From Blattabacterium cuenoti (GTDB lineage: Bacteria > Bacteroidota > Bacteroidia > Flavobacteriales > Blattabacteriaceae), in contig NZ_CP060245.1 in the NCBI RefSeq assembly GCF_014252455.1, forward strand, positions 1 through 64,000: 64,000 nt of DNA, written 5' to 3'. Shown here one piece after another: positions 1-8,901 of the stretch (position 1 is its first letter; the number at the start of each line of letters is the position of its first letter). The notes under the pieces are model-generated. The model was given only the letters and a program-made list of their open reading frames with translations. It was not told the origin of the DNA and did not search any database. Position numbers and translations under genes: made by a program.

Positions 1-1248
1 ATGGATAATGAAGCTTTAATAGATTCTTTTTCAGATTTTAAATATGAAAAAAATATAGATAGAGTAAGTTTAATGGCTATTTTAGAAGAATCTATACGAT
101 GTGTATTGAGAAAAAAATATGATTCTTCTAAAAATTATGATATTATAGTTAATCCAGATCAAGGAGATTTAGAAATATGGAGAAATCGTACAGTAGTTAA
201 AGATGGAACAGTAAAAAATATTAATAAAGAAATAGAATTATCTCATGCTAGAAAAATAGAAATAGATTTTGAAATAGGAGAAGAAGTTACTGAAAAAGTA
301 GAATTCAAATCTTTAGGAAGAAGAGCTATTTTAGCTTTAAGACAAAATTTACTTTCAAAAATTAATGAATATGATAATACTAATACTTATAAAAAATTTA
401 AAAAAAAAATTGGAGAAATTATTAATGTAGAAGTGTATCATATTTTACCAAAACAAATTATTATGAGAGATGAAGAAAAAAATGAAATGGTTTTACCTAA
501 AAAAGAACAAATTCCTAATGATTTTTTTCATAAAGGAGATCCAGTTAGAGTTTTAGTAAAAAAAGTCTCTTGGAGAGATAGTAAACCTTTTGCTATTTTA
601 ACTAGAAAAGATGAAGATTTTTTAGAAGAACTTTTTAAATTAGAAATTCCAGAAGTTTCTGAAGGAGTGATTACTGTTAAAAAAGTTGCTCGTATTCCAG
701 GTGAAAAAGCCAAAGTAGCTGTAGAATCTTATGATGATCGTATAGATCCTGTTGGTGCTTGTGTAGGAATGAAAGGATCTCGTATTCATCCTATTGTAAG
801 AGAATTAAAAAATGAAAATATAGATGTGATTAATTATACATCTAATACCCAATTATATATAACAAGAGCTTTAAATCCTGCTAAAATATCTATGATGGAA
901 GTTAATAAAGAAAAAAAATATGTTAATGTATATGTAAAATTAGAAGAGATTTCTAAAGCAATAGGAAAAAGAGGACAAAATATTAAATTAGCTAGTCAAT
1001 TGACTGGATATAAAATTCATATTTTTAGAGATTATCCTTATGAAGATGACGTAGAATTAACTGAATTTTCTGATGAAATTGAACCAAAAATTATAGAAAA
1101 ATTTCACCATTTAGGTTTAAATACTGCAAAATCTATTTTAAATTATAAAAAGAAAGATCTTAGTAAACGCACTAATCTTGAAGAAAAAATTATTACTAAA
1201 ATAGTAACTATTTTAAAAAAAGAATTTGAAGAAGAATTAAATACATAA
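1..1248 (+). CDS. nusA: transcription termination/antitermination factor NusA
   Basis: NusA binds RNA polymerase and modulates pausing, termination and antitermination. The 415-residue protein has an N-terminal polymerase-binding domain (about 1-125), an S1 domain (about 130-205) and two KH domains. KH1 carries VGACVGMKGSRI near residue 250 and KH2 carries AIGKRGQNIKLAS near residue 320. The acidic C-terminal repeats of E. coli NusA are absent, as is usual in Bacteroidota. The ATG lies at the first base of the window and the opening residues (MDNEALIDSFSDF) match flavobacterial NusA, so the gene looks complete, although its upstream region is not visible. infB follows 25 bp downstream in the classical nusA-infB order. 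Confidence 0.97.
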   Translation: MDNEALIDSFSDFKYEKNIDRVSLMAILEESIRCVLRKKYDSSKNYDIIVNPDQGDLEIWRNRTVVKDGTVKNINKEIELSHARKIEIDFEIGEEVTEKVEFKSLGRRAILALRQNLLSKINEYDNTNTYKKFKKKIGEIINVEVYHILPKQIIMRDEEKNEMVLPKKEQIPNDFFHKGDPVRVLVKKVSWRDSKPFAILTRKDEDFLEELFKLEIPEVSEGVITVKKVARIPGEKAKVAVESYDDRIDPVGACVGMKGSRIHPIVRELKNENIDVINYTSNTQLYITRALNPAKISMMEVNKEKKYVNVYVKLEEISKAIGKRGQNIKLASQLTGYKIHIFRDYPYEDDVELTEFSDEIEPKIIEKFHHLGLNTAKSILNYKKKDLSKRTNLEEKIITKIVTILKKEFEEELNT

Positions 1249-1273
1249 TTGTTTAATTTTTATTTTTGTTCTT

Positions 1274-3880
1274 ATGAATGATAAAATAAGATTAAAAAAA
1301 ATATTAACTAAATTTAATATTTCTTTAAAAAGAGTTATAAATTTTTTACAAAAAAAAGGAATTAAAATAGAAAATAATCCTAATACAAAAATAGAAAAAA
1401 AAATATATAAATTTCTTGTACAAGAATTTAAAACTTATAAAGAAATACGAGATGCTTCTGAAAGAATTTTTTTACAAAAAAGAATAGAAAAAGAAAAAAT
1501 AAAAAAAGAAGTATTAAAAATAAAAAACACATCTCAAATTATTCGTGCTAAATCAGAAAATTTAATTAGTTTTAAAAAACTAGGAAAAATTAATTTAGTA
1601 GAAAAAAAATATGAAAATCAAACAAATAAAAAAAAAGAAAAAAATATAAAAGAGATTATTCCATTTAAAAATAAACCTGAACATATTGATACAATATATC
1701 AAAAATTAGATGGAGTAATGTTAACAGGGGATCGTATTGATTTATCTCAATTTGAAAAAAAACGACCAAAAAAAGAACACAATATCAAAAAAAAACGTAA
1801 AAGAATTAAAAAGGAAATTTTTTTTGAAGAAATGAAAAGTATTCCTAAAAAAAATGATAAAGAAAAAAAAAATTATTTTAAATATAGTTCTTCTTATGAT
1901 AAAAAAAATAAAATAGAAAAACAAAAAAGTAATAAAAAATTAAAAAAATCTGGTATTACAGATGAACAAATAGAAAAACAAATTAAAGAAACTTTAGAAA
2001 AACTTTCTTCAAAAGGAATAAAATCTAAATTTTCAAAAATTAGAAAAGAAAAACGTCAATCTAAAAAAGAAAAACAATTTTTACAAAATGAAATAGAAAA
2101 TAAAAAAAAAGAAAAAATACTCAAACTTGCGGAATTTACTACTGTTAATGAATTAGCATCTATGATGAATGTTCAAGCTACAGATGTAATTATTTCTTGT
2201 ATGGCATTAGGAATTATGGTTACTATGAATCAAAGATTAGATGCAGAAATATTAACATTAGTAGCTGATGAATTTGGATATAATGTAGAATTTATTGGTT
2301 TAGACTTAGAAGAAGCTATTCAAGATGATAAAGATTTAGAAGAAAATCTTAAACATAGACCACCAATTATTACTGTAATGGGACATGTTGATCATGGAAA
2401 AACTTCTTTATTAGATTATATTAGAAATACAAATGTTATTTCTGGAGAAGAAGGAGGAATTACTCAACATATTGCTGCTTATAGTGTAAAATATTTAAAC
2501 AAAAAATTTATTACTTTTTTAGATACTCCAGGACATGAAGCTTTTACAGCCATGCGAGCAAGAGGAGCACAAATTACAGATATTGCTATTATAGTTATAG
2601 CATCTGATGATCAAGTAATGCCTCAAACTAAAGAAGCTATTAGTCATGCTCAAGCTGCTAATGTTCCTATTATATTTGTATTTAATAAAATTGATAAAAA
2701 AGAATCTAATACTGATAAAATTAGAGAACAATTAGCTCATTTAAATTTTTTAGTAGAAGAATGGGGAGGGAAATACAGATCTCAAGAAATATCAGCAAAA
2801 TTAGGTATTGGAATAGATAAATTATTAGAAAAAGTACTGTTATTAGCTGATTCATTAAATTTAAAATCCAATCCAAATAAACCAGCTATAGGGACTGTAA
2901 TTGAAGCATCTTTAGATAAAGGAAGAGGATATATAAGTACATTAATTTTACAAGGTGGAACATTAAAAGTTAGTGATTATGTTTTGGCAGGAAGTTATCA
3001 TGGAAAAGTAAAAAATATTTTAGATGAACGTGGAAAATCTATTTTATCAGCAGGGCCCTCTCAACCAATTACTATTTTAGGATTAAATGGAGCTCCTACA
3101 GCTGGTGATAAATTTAAAGTTTTTAAAGATGAAAAAGAAGCTAAACAATTAGCTTCTAAAAGAGAACAATTACAAAGAGAACAAAATATAAGATCTCAAA
3201 AACATTTAACTTTAGATGAAATAGGAAGACGTATAGCTTTAGGTGATTTTAAAGAATTAAAAATAATTTTAAAAGGAGATGTAGATGGATCAGTAGAAGC
3301 ACTTTCTGATGCTCTACAAAAATTATCTACCAATACTATTGTGATTAATATTATATATAAGGGAGTAGGCTCCATTACAGAATCAGATATATTGTTAGCA
3401 AGCGCTTCAAATGCTATTATCATAGGATTTAATGTTCGTCCTAATCATGCAGCTAAAAATATAGCAAAAAAAGAAAATATTGAAATACGTACATATTCTA
3501 TAATATATAATGTCATTAATGATATTCAAGAAGCTATGGACGGAATGTTATCTTCTGAAAAAAAAGAAAATATATTAGGAAGTGCAGAAATAAGAGAAAT
3601 TTTTAAAATTTCAAAAAATAAAACTATCGCTGGATGTATGGTAATAGAAGGAAAATTAATACGGCAATATAAAGTGAGATTAATTAGAGATGGTATTGTT
3701 ATTCATAATGGAGAATTGACTTCTTTAAAACGTTTCAAAGAAGATGTCAAAGAAGTATCAAAAGGATATGAATGTGGTTTCATAATAAAAGATTATCGTA
3801 ATTTACGATGTAAAGATATTATAGAAGTTTATGAAGAATTATATCCTACTAAAATAAGGAATAAGAATAAAAAAAAATAA
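1274..3880 (+). CDS. infB: translation initiation factor IF-2
   Basis: IF-2 is the GTPase that delivers initiator tRNA to the 30S subunit and promotes subunit joining. The 868-residue protein has a long, lysine-rich, low-complexity N-terminal region (about 1-285), an IF2_N segment (TTVNELASMMNVQ, near 290) and a G domain. The G domain shows GHVDHGKT (near 371), DTPGHEAF (near 417) and NKID (near 471), followed by the C-terminal domains that bind fMet-tRNA. The length is slightly below that of free-living relatives. It starts at ATG 25 bp after nusA, and aspS begins 3 bp after its stop, so the three genes are probably cotranscribed. Confidence 0.97.
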   Translation: MNDKIRLKKILTKFNISLKRVINFLQKKGIKIENNPNTKIEKKIYKFLVQEFKTYKEIRDASERIFLQKRIEKEKIKKEVLKIKNTSQIIRAKSENLISFKKLGKINLVEKKYENQTNKKKEKNIKEIIPFKNKPEHIDTIYQKLDGVMLTGDRIDLSQFEKKRPKKEHNIKKKRKRIKKEIFFEEMKSIPKKNDKEKKNYFKYSSSYDKKNKIEKQKSNKKLKKSGITDEQIEKQIKETLEKLSSKGIKSKFSKIRKEKRQSKKEKQFLQNEIENKKKEKILKLAEFTTVNELASMMNVQATDVIISCMALGIMVTMNQRLDAEILTLVADEFGYNVEFIGLDLEEAIQDDKDLEENLKHRPPIITVMGHVDHGKTSLLDYIRNTNVISGEEGGITQHIAAYSVKYLNKKFITFLDTPGHEAFTAMRARGAQITDIAIIVIASDDQVMPQTKEAISHAQAANVPIIFVFNKIDKKESNTDKIREQLAHLNFLVEEWGGKYRSQEISAKLGIGIDKLLEKVLLLADSLNLKSNPNKPAIGTVIEASLDKGRGYISTLILQGGTLKVSDYVLAGSYHGKVKNILDERGKSILSAGPSQPITILGLNGAPTAGDKFKVFKDEKEAKQLASKREQLQREQNIRSQKHLTLDEIGRRIALGDFKELKIILKGDVDGSVEALSDALQKLSTNTIVINIIYKGVGSITESDILLASASNAIIIGFNVRPNHAAKNIAKKENIEIRTYSIIYNVINDIQEAMDGMLSSEKKENILGSAEIREIFKISKNKTIAGCMVIEGKLIRQYKVRLIRDGIVIHNGELTSLKRFKEDVKEVSKGYECGFIIKDYRNLRCKDIIEVYEELYPTKIRNKNKKK

Positions 3881-3883
3881 TAT

Positions 3884-5611
3884 ATGTTTTATAGAACACA
3901 TCATTGTGGAGAATTATGTAAAAAAGATATTGGTAAGACAGTTATTTTATCCGGATGGATTCAAAAAATAAGAAATTTAGGATCTTTAATTTTTATAGAT
4001 TTACGGGATTATTTTGGAATCATACAACTTTTTTTTTCTAAAAAATTAATAAATAAATTTCCTAAATTAGGAAGAGAATTTTTAATTAAAATTAATGGAA
4101 AAGTTGTAGAAAGAAAATCTAAAAATTATCATATTCCTACAGGAGAAATAGAAATTTTAGTGTTTCATTTATACATATTAAATCCTTCTTTATTACCTCC
4201 ATTTACAATAGAAGATGAAACTGATGGAAATGAAGTAATTAGAATGAAATATAAATATTTAGATATCCGTAGATCTTATATTAAAAAAAATTTAATATTA
4301 CGGCATAATGTTTCTTTAAACATACGAAATTTTCTTTCTAAAAATGGTTTTCTAGAAATAGAAACACCTCTTTTAATTAATCATAGTCCTGAAGGAGCTA
4401 GAAGTTTTTTTGTTCCATCTAGAATACATAAAGAAAAATTTTATGCTTTATCTCAATCTCCTCAATTATTTAAACAATTATTAATGATAGGAGGAATTAA
4501 TAAATATTTTCAAATTGTTAAATGTTTTAGAGATGAAGATGCTCGATCTGATCGTCAAATTGAATTTACACAAATAGATTGTGAAATGTCTTTTGTAAAA
4601 AAAAAAGATATATTAGTTTTTTTTGAAAATTTTATTAAATATTTATTTAAAAAAATAAAAAATATTCAATTAGAATCATTTACATGTATGACATATGATG
4701 ATGCTATTAAAATGTATGGATCAGATACTCCTGATTTAAGAATTGGTATGAAATTTATAGAAATGAATAATTTTTTTAAAGAAAATAAAATTAATTTTTT
4801 TAAAGAAAATAAAATTACAACAATAGGAATCAATATTCCAAATTGTAGTCATTATACTAATGATAAAATTAAATCAATTATTAAAAATATTTCTTATAAT
4901 ATAAATAATTTTTTTTGGATAAAATATTTCCCAGATAAAACATTTTTTTCTTCAAAAAAAGAATTATTTTCTAATGAAAATTATTTGACTATTATTAAAT
5001 ATTTTAAAGCAACCCCTGGAGATTTATTATTTTTTATTTTTGGGGGGAAAAAAAATATAAGAAATATTCTTTATCAAATACGTATAGAAATGTCCAATAG
5101 ATTAAATTTAAAAAATTCTAAAATTTTTAAACCTTTATGGATTATCGATTTACCTCTTTTAGAATGGAATGAAGAAGAAAAAAGATATAAATCATTACAT
5201 CATCCTTTTACTAGTCCAAAAAAAGAGGATATTCATTTATTTAAAAAAAATAAATTAGAAAATATTCGTTCTCAATCATATGAGTTAATTATTAATGGAG
5301 TTGAAATTGGAAGTGGATCTATACGTATTCACAATAAAAAAATTCAAAATTTAATTTTTAAATATTTAGGTTTATCTGTAAAAGAAATACAATCTAAATT
5401 TGGTTTTTTTATGAAATCTTTAGATTATGGAACGCCACCTCATGGTGGGATTGCTTTTGGTTTAGATCGCTTAATTGCTATTTTAAAAGGATCAAATAAT
5501 ATCAAAGATTTTATTGCTTTTCCAAAAAACAATTTTGGAAAAGATATCATGATGAATTCTCCTTCTTTTTTAGAAGATAAAATTTTAAAAGAATTATATT
5601 TATACAAATAA
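3884..5611 (+). CDS. aspS: aspartate--tRNA ligase
   Basis: This class II synthetase charges tRNA-Asp in the cytoplasm. The 575 residues comprise an N-terminal OB-fold anticodon-binding domain (about 1-105), the catalytic core with motif 2 (FRDEDARSDR, near 215) and motif 3 (GIAFGLDR, near 522), and a bacterial GAD insertion between them. The GAD region carries a perfect tandem duplication (NFFKENKI twice, residues about 296-311). It starts at ATG 3 bp after the infB stop. It converges on ppa, with only 5 bp between the two stops. Confidence 0.96.
   Translation: MFYRTHHCGELCKKDIGKTVILSGWIQKIRNLGSLIFIDLRDYFGIIQLFFSKKLINKFPKLGREFLIKINGKVVERKSKNYHIPTGEIEILVFHLYILNPSLLPPFTIEDETDGNEVIRMKYKYLDIRRSYIKKNLILRHNVSLNIRNFLSKNGFLEIETPLLINHSPEGARSFFVPSRIHKEKFYALSQSPQLFKQLLMIGGINKYFQIVKCFRDEDARSDRQIEFTQIDCEMSFVKKKDILVFFENFIKYLFKKIKNIQLESFTCMTYDDAIKMYGSDTPDLRIGMKFIEMNNFFKENKINFFKENKITTIGINIPNCSHYTNDKIKSIIKNISYNINNFFWIKYFPDKTFFSSKKELFSNENYLTIIKYFKATPGDLLFFIFGGKKNIRNILYQIRIEMSNRLNLKNSKIFKPLWIIDLPLLEWNEEEKRYKSLHHPFTSPKKEDIHLFKKNKLENIRSQSYELIINGVEIGSGSIRIHNKKIQNLIFKYLGLSVKEIQSKFGFFMKSLDYGTPPHGGIAFGLDRLIAILKGSNNIKDFIAFPKNNFGKDIMMNSPSFLEDKILKELYLYK
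4769..4816 (+). repeat. 24-bp perfect tandem duplication inside aspS
   Basis: Two identical 24-bp units (4769-4792 and 4793-4816) encode NFFKENKI twice in the GAD insertion domain of AspRS. The reading frame is kept. Confidence 0.9.
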
Positions 5612-5616
5612 TATTG

Positions 5617-6102
5617 TTATTGATTTTTATATCTTAAATAAGATTCTTGATAAACTAAAATAGCCTCATTTTTATTTTTCCAATTTCCTATTTTTACTTT
5701 TTTATTTTCTAAATCTTTATATACTAAAAAAAAATGTTCAATTTCTTTTTTAGAATGAAGAGAAATTTCATTAATATTTTCAATTGTATTATAATTTGGA
5801 TCAGAAATAGGGACACATATAATTTTTTCATCTTCTTCATTTTCATCCGTCATAAAAAAAATTCCAATAGGTTTCACTGTAATTAAACAACCTGGAAAAG
5901 TAGGTTCTGTTAAAAAAACTAACACATCTAATGGATCTCCATCTTTTGAAAGAGTTTTTGGGATAAAACCATAATCTGTTGGATAACTCATGGGAGAATA
6001 TAAAACTCTATCTAATCGAATTAGATTCTTTTTTTTATCAAATTCATATTTATTTCTACATCCTTTAGGTATTTCTATTAAAACATCAAAATTAATTTTC
6101 AT
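5617..6102 (-). CDS. ppa: inorganic pyrophosphatase (family I)
   Basis: Hydrolyses the pyrophosphate released by biosynthetic reactions. Family I signatures are present: EIPKGCRNKYEFD near the N-terminus, YPTDYGFIP, and the metal-binding DGDPLDVLV. A longer reading from 6120 is possible, but the ATG at 6102 gives the family start (MKINFDVLIEIPKG, 161 residues). It also overlaps the stop of the upstream E2 gene as ATGA (6099-6102), a typical coupled junction, so 6102 is preferred. Confidence 0.94.
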   Translation of the reverse strand: MKINFDVLIEIPKGCRNKYEFDKKKNLIRLDRVLYSPMSYPTDYGFIPKTLSKDGDPLDVLVFLTEPTFPGCLITVKPIGIFFMTDENEEDEKIICVPISDPNYNTIENINEISLHSKKEIEHFFLVYKDLENKKVKIGNWKNKNEAILVYQESYLRYKNQ

Positions 6103-7280
6103 ATTATTTTTGTATAACAATTAAATTTTTCTAAATATAAAGCTACTTTTTTTGCAAAACCTCCACCTAATGTTCCATCTATTACACGATGATCATAAGA
6201 ATGAGATAAATAAATTTTATGTCGTATGCCAATTAAATCTCCTTTTGGAGTTTCTATTATTGATAATTTTTTTTGGATTAATCCTATAGCCATAATAGCA
6301 ACTTGAGGTTGATGTATAATAGGAGTTCCAAATAAATTACCAAAACTTCCTATATTACTAATAGTATAAGTTCCGCCTTGAGTTTCTTCTGGTTTTAACT
6401 GATTAGATTTTGCTCTTTTTATTAAATCATTAATAATTTTTATTAATCCTCCTAAATTATAAGAATCTGCATGTTTAATAACTGGGACGATTAAATTACC
6501 ATTAGGTAATGCGGTCGCTAATCCTATATGAATATTTTTTTTTTTTATAATATTAGTTCCATTTACTGATATATTAATCATTGGAAGATCTTTAATTGCT
6601 TTTACTACACATTCTACAAAAACAGACATTAAAGTTAATTTTTCTCCTGTATTTTTTTGAAAAGTATCCTTGATTTTATTTCTCCATTTTACAATGTTTG
6701 TAACATCGGCTTCTACAAAAGAAGTAACATGTGCAGATATATTTTTACTTTCTTTCATATGAAATGCAGTAATTTTTCGCATTCTATTCATTGTTATAAT
6801 TTCCTCATTATCCTCATTAGGATAAAAAATTTTATTATTTTTATAATGAATATATTTTAAAATATCTTTTTTAGTCACACGTCCTTTTTCTCCAGTTCCT
6901 TTTATAGATTTTAATTCATAAAAATGAATTCCTTCTCGATGAGCAATAGTACGAACAAGAGGTGAATAAAAATTCTTTTTTACTATTATTTCTTCAGAAG
7001 TTTTTTTTTCATTTTCTAATGAAAATATCTTTAATTTTTCTTCTATTTCCAAAATAGCTATACAACATCCCACTTTAACTACTTCATTGGTAGAAAATAA
7101 TTTTTTTTTCAATATTCCATTAACTGGAGAAGTAATTTCAGAGTCTACTTTATCCGTAGCAATTTCTACTAATAAATCTTCTTTATTTATAAAATCTCCT
7201 TCTTTTTTTAACCAACGAATGATAGTAGCTTCAGCTATACTTTCACCCATTGCTGGAATGGTCAAATTATACTCTGCCAT
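6099..7280 (-). CDS. 2-oxo-acid dehydrogenase E2 (pyruvate/branched-chain type dihydrolipoyl acyltransferase)
   Basis: E2 core of a 2-oxo-acid dehydrogenase complex, transferring acyl groups from lipoyl-lysine to CoA. The 393 residues show a lipoyl domain with the lysine in EIATDKVDSEI (near 44), a linker, a peripheral-subunit-binding domain ending GTGEKGRVTKKD (near 130-140), and a catalytic domain ending in YDHRVIDG (near 365). It differs from the second E2 at 51794, which follows sucA and is therefore the 2-oxoglutarate enzyme. This one most likely serves pyruvate or branched-chain oxo-acids. Its E1 and E3 partners are not in the window, so the substrate is an inference. The stop overlaps the ppa start by 4 bp. 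Confidence 0.88.
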   Translation of the reverse strand: MAEYNLTIPAMGESIAEATIIRWLKKEGDFINKEDLLVEIATDKVDSEITSPVNGILKKKLFSTNEVVKVGCCIAILEIEEKLKIFSLENEKKTSEEIIVKKNFYSPLVRTIAHREGIHFYELKSIKGTGEKGRVTKKDILKYIHYKNNKIFYPNEDNEEIITMNRMRKITAFHMKESKNISAHVTSFVEADVTNIVKWRNKIKDTFQKNTGEKLTLMSVFVECVVKAIKDLPMINISVNGTNIIKKKNIHIGLATALPNGNLIVPVIKHADSYNLGGLIKIINDLIKRAKSNQLKPEETQGGTYTISNIGSFGNLFGTPIIHQPQVAIMAIGLIQKKLSIIETPKGDLIGIRHKIYLSHSYDHRVIDGTLGGGFAKKVALYLEKFNCYTKII

Positions 7281-7365
7281 TTAAATTAGATCTTTTTATC
7301 TTATTTTTGCTGATATTAATATTTAAAAAACAATAAAATCAAAAATAATAAATTCATTTTAAAAA
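7281..7365. promoter_or_regulatory. divergent promoter region, E2 gene / nnr
   Basis: This 85-bp gap separates two genes that start outward, so it must hold both promoters. TAnnTTTG-type -7 matches occur at 7302-7309 (+ strand, TATTTTTG) and 7340-7347 (- strand, TATTTTTG). In such AT-rich DNA a match of this kind alone is weak evidence. Confidence 0.35.
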
Positions 7366-8898
7366 ATGAAAATTCTTTCAAAAAATCAAATTAAAAAAAT
7401 AGATAAATTTTATCTTGAAAAAGAAGATATTTCTTCTATAGAATTAATGGAAAGAGCAGCTAAAAGTTGTTATTATTGGATTTTACATCATTTTCCTTCT
7501 ATTAAAAAAGTAATTTTTTTAGTAGGAAAAGGAAAAAATGGAGGAGATGGTCTTGCATTAGCAAAAATGTTATTTCAAAAAGGAATTATAATCAATATAT
7601 ATATTATTAATATTTCTAATAATTTTTCTAATGAATTTATTATTAATAAAAAAAAAATATTAAGATATGGAATAAAAATAAAAAATATTTATGAAGGAGA
7701 TATATTTCCACTTTTTTTTCAAAAAAAAAAATATATACTTATTGATGCAATTTTTGGAATTGGATTGAATCGTATTATAAATAATATATATTGGAAAAAT
7801 TTTTTTAAATTTATTAATAAAAATAAATTTTTATCTGTAATATCGATAGATATTCCATCTGGTCTTTTTATAGAAAAACATCAAAAAGAATTTATTATTA
7901 TAAAAGCGACTCATACATTAACATTTCAATTTCCAAAGATTCCTTTTTTTTTACCAGATTATGCGGATTATATTGGGAGTTGGAATTTATTAGATATTGG
8001 ATATAAAAAAAATATTACAGATAATATATCTGTTAAAAATTTTTATATTGATAAAAATTATATACAATATATATATAAAAAAAGAAAAAAATTTTCTCAT
8101 AAAGGAGATTATGGACATGGATTACTTATTGGAGGACATTATGGAATGATAGGGGCTATGATTCTTTCTGCTAAAGCTAGTTTTAAAATTGGGATTGGAA
8201 AATTAAGTATTTATACTCCAAAATGTGGATATAATATTTTACAAAATTCTATTCCAGAAGCTATTATAAAAACTGACATTAATAATTATTTTATTAGTAA
8301 TATTCCTAATAATTTACCTAAATATTTAAAAATTAAATCTATAGGAATAGGAATGGGAATTGGAAAAAATCCTAAAACTATATACGCATTAGAAACTTTT
8401 TTATTAAAAAATAAAAAATTACCTCCTATAGTAATAGATGCAGATGCTATTAATATTATATCTACTAAATTAAAAATATTAGATTATCTTCCGAAAAATA
8501 ATACTATTATTACTCCACATGTGAAAGAATTTTATAGATTATGTGGTGCATGGAAAAATGATTATCAAAAATTAGATAAATTAAAAAAAATATCTAATAA
8601 ATATAAAATTTTTATTGTATTAAAAGGACCACATACTGTTATTTCTACACCTAATGGAAATCTTTATTTTAATAGTACTGGAAATCCAGGAATGGCTACA
8701 GCAGGGAGTGGAGATGTTTTGAGCGGAATAATTACAGGTTTATTATCTCAAGGATATTCTCCAAAAAATTCTTGTATTCTAGGAGTTTATTTACATGGAT
8801 TATCTGGAGATATTGCTTCTAAAGAGTTAAATGAAGAATCTATTATGGCAAATGATATTATTAATTATATTGGAAAATCTTATAAAAAAATAAAATAA
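7366..8898 (+). CDS. nnr: bifunctional NAD(P)H-hydrate epimerase / ADP-dependent NAD(P)H-hydrate dehydratase
   Basis: Repairs hydrated NADH and NADPH: the epimerase equilibrates the R and S hydrates, and the dehydratase restores the cofactor using ADP. The 510 residues contain an N-terminal YjeF_N domain (about 1-215, with GKGKNGGDGLALAK near 54) and a C-terminal carbohydrate-kinase-like domain (about 240-505). The latter carries GNPGMATAGSGDVLSGI near 440, including the catalytic Asp of the GSGD motif. It starts at ATG 7366 and converges on lnt, with 3 bp between the stops. Confidence 0.95.
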   Translation: MKILSKNQIKKIDKFYLEKEDISSIELMERAAKSCYYWILHHFPSIKKVIFLVGKGKNGGDGLALAKMLFQKGIIINIYIINISNNFSNEFIINKKKILRYGIKIKNIYEGDIFPLFFQKKKYILIDAIFGIGLNRIINNIYWKNFFKFINKNKFLSVISIDIPSGLFIEKHQKEFIIIKATHTLTFQFPKIPFFLPDYADYIGSWNLLDIGYKKNITDNISVKNFYIDKNYIQYIYKKRKKFSHKGDYGHGLLIGGHYGMIGAMILSAKASFKIGIGKLSIYTPKCGYNILQNSIPEAIIKTDINNYFISNIPNNLPKYLKIKSIGIGMGIGKNPKTIYALETFLLKNKKLPPIVIDADAINIISTKLKILDYLPKNNTIITPHVKEFYRLCGAWKNDYQKLDKLKKISNKYKIFIVLKGPHTVISTPNGNLYFNSTGNPGMATAGSGDVLSGIITGLLSQGYSPKNSCILGVYLHGLSGDIASKELNEESIMANDIINYIGKSYKKIK

Positions 8899-8901
8899 TA
8901 A

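Noticed and set aside
1742-1924. Minus-strand frame opposite infB
   Set aside because: It is a Phe-rich shadow of the Lys-rich IF-2 N-terminus, with no family features.
6103-6120. Earlier TTG start for ppa
   Set aside because: It adds six residues (MLYKNN). The ATG at 6102 matches the family start and forms an ATGA overlap with the E2 stop.
7087-7284. Plus-strand frame opposite the E2 lipoyl domain
   Set aside because: Antisense shadow of a well-supported gene.
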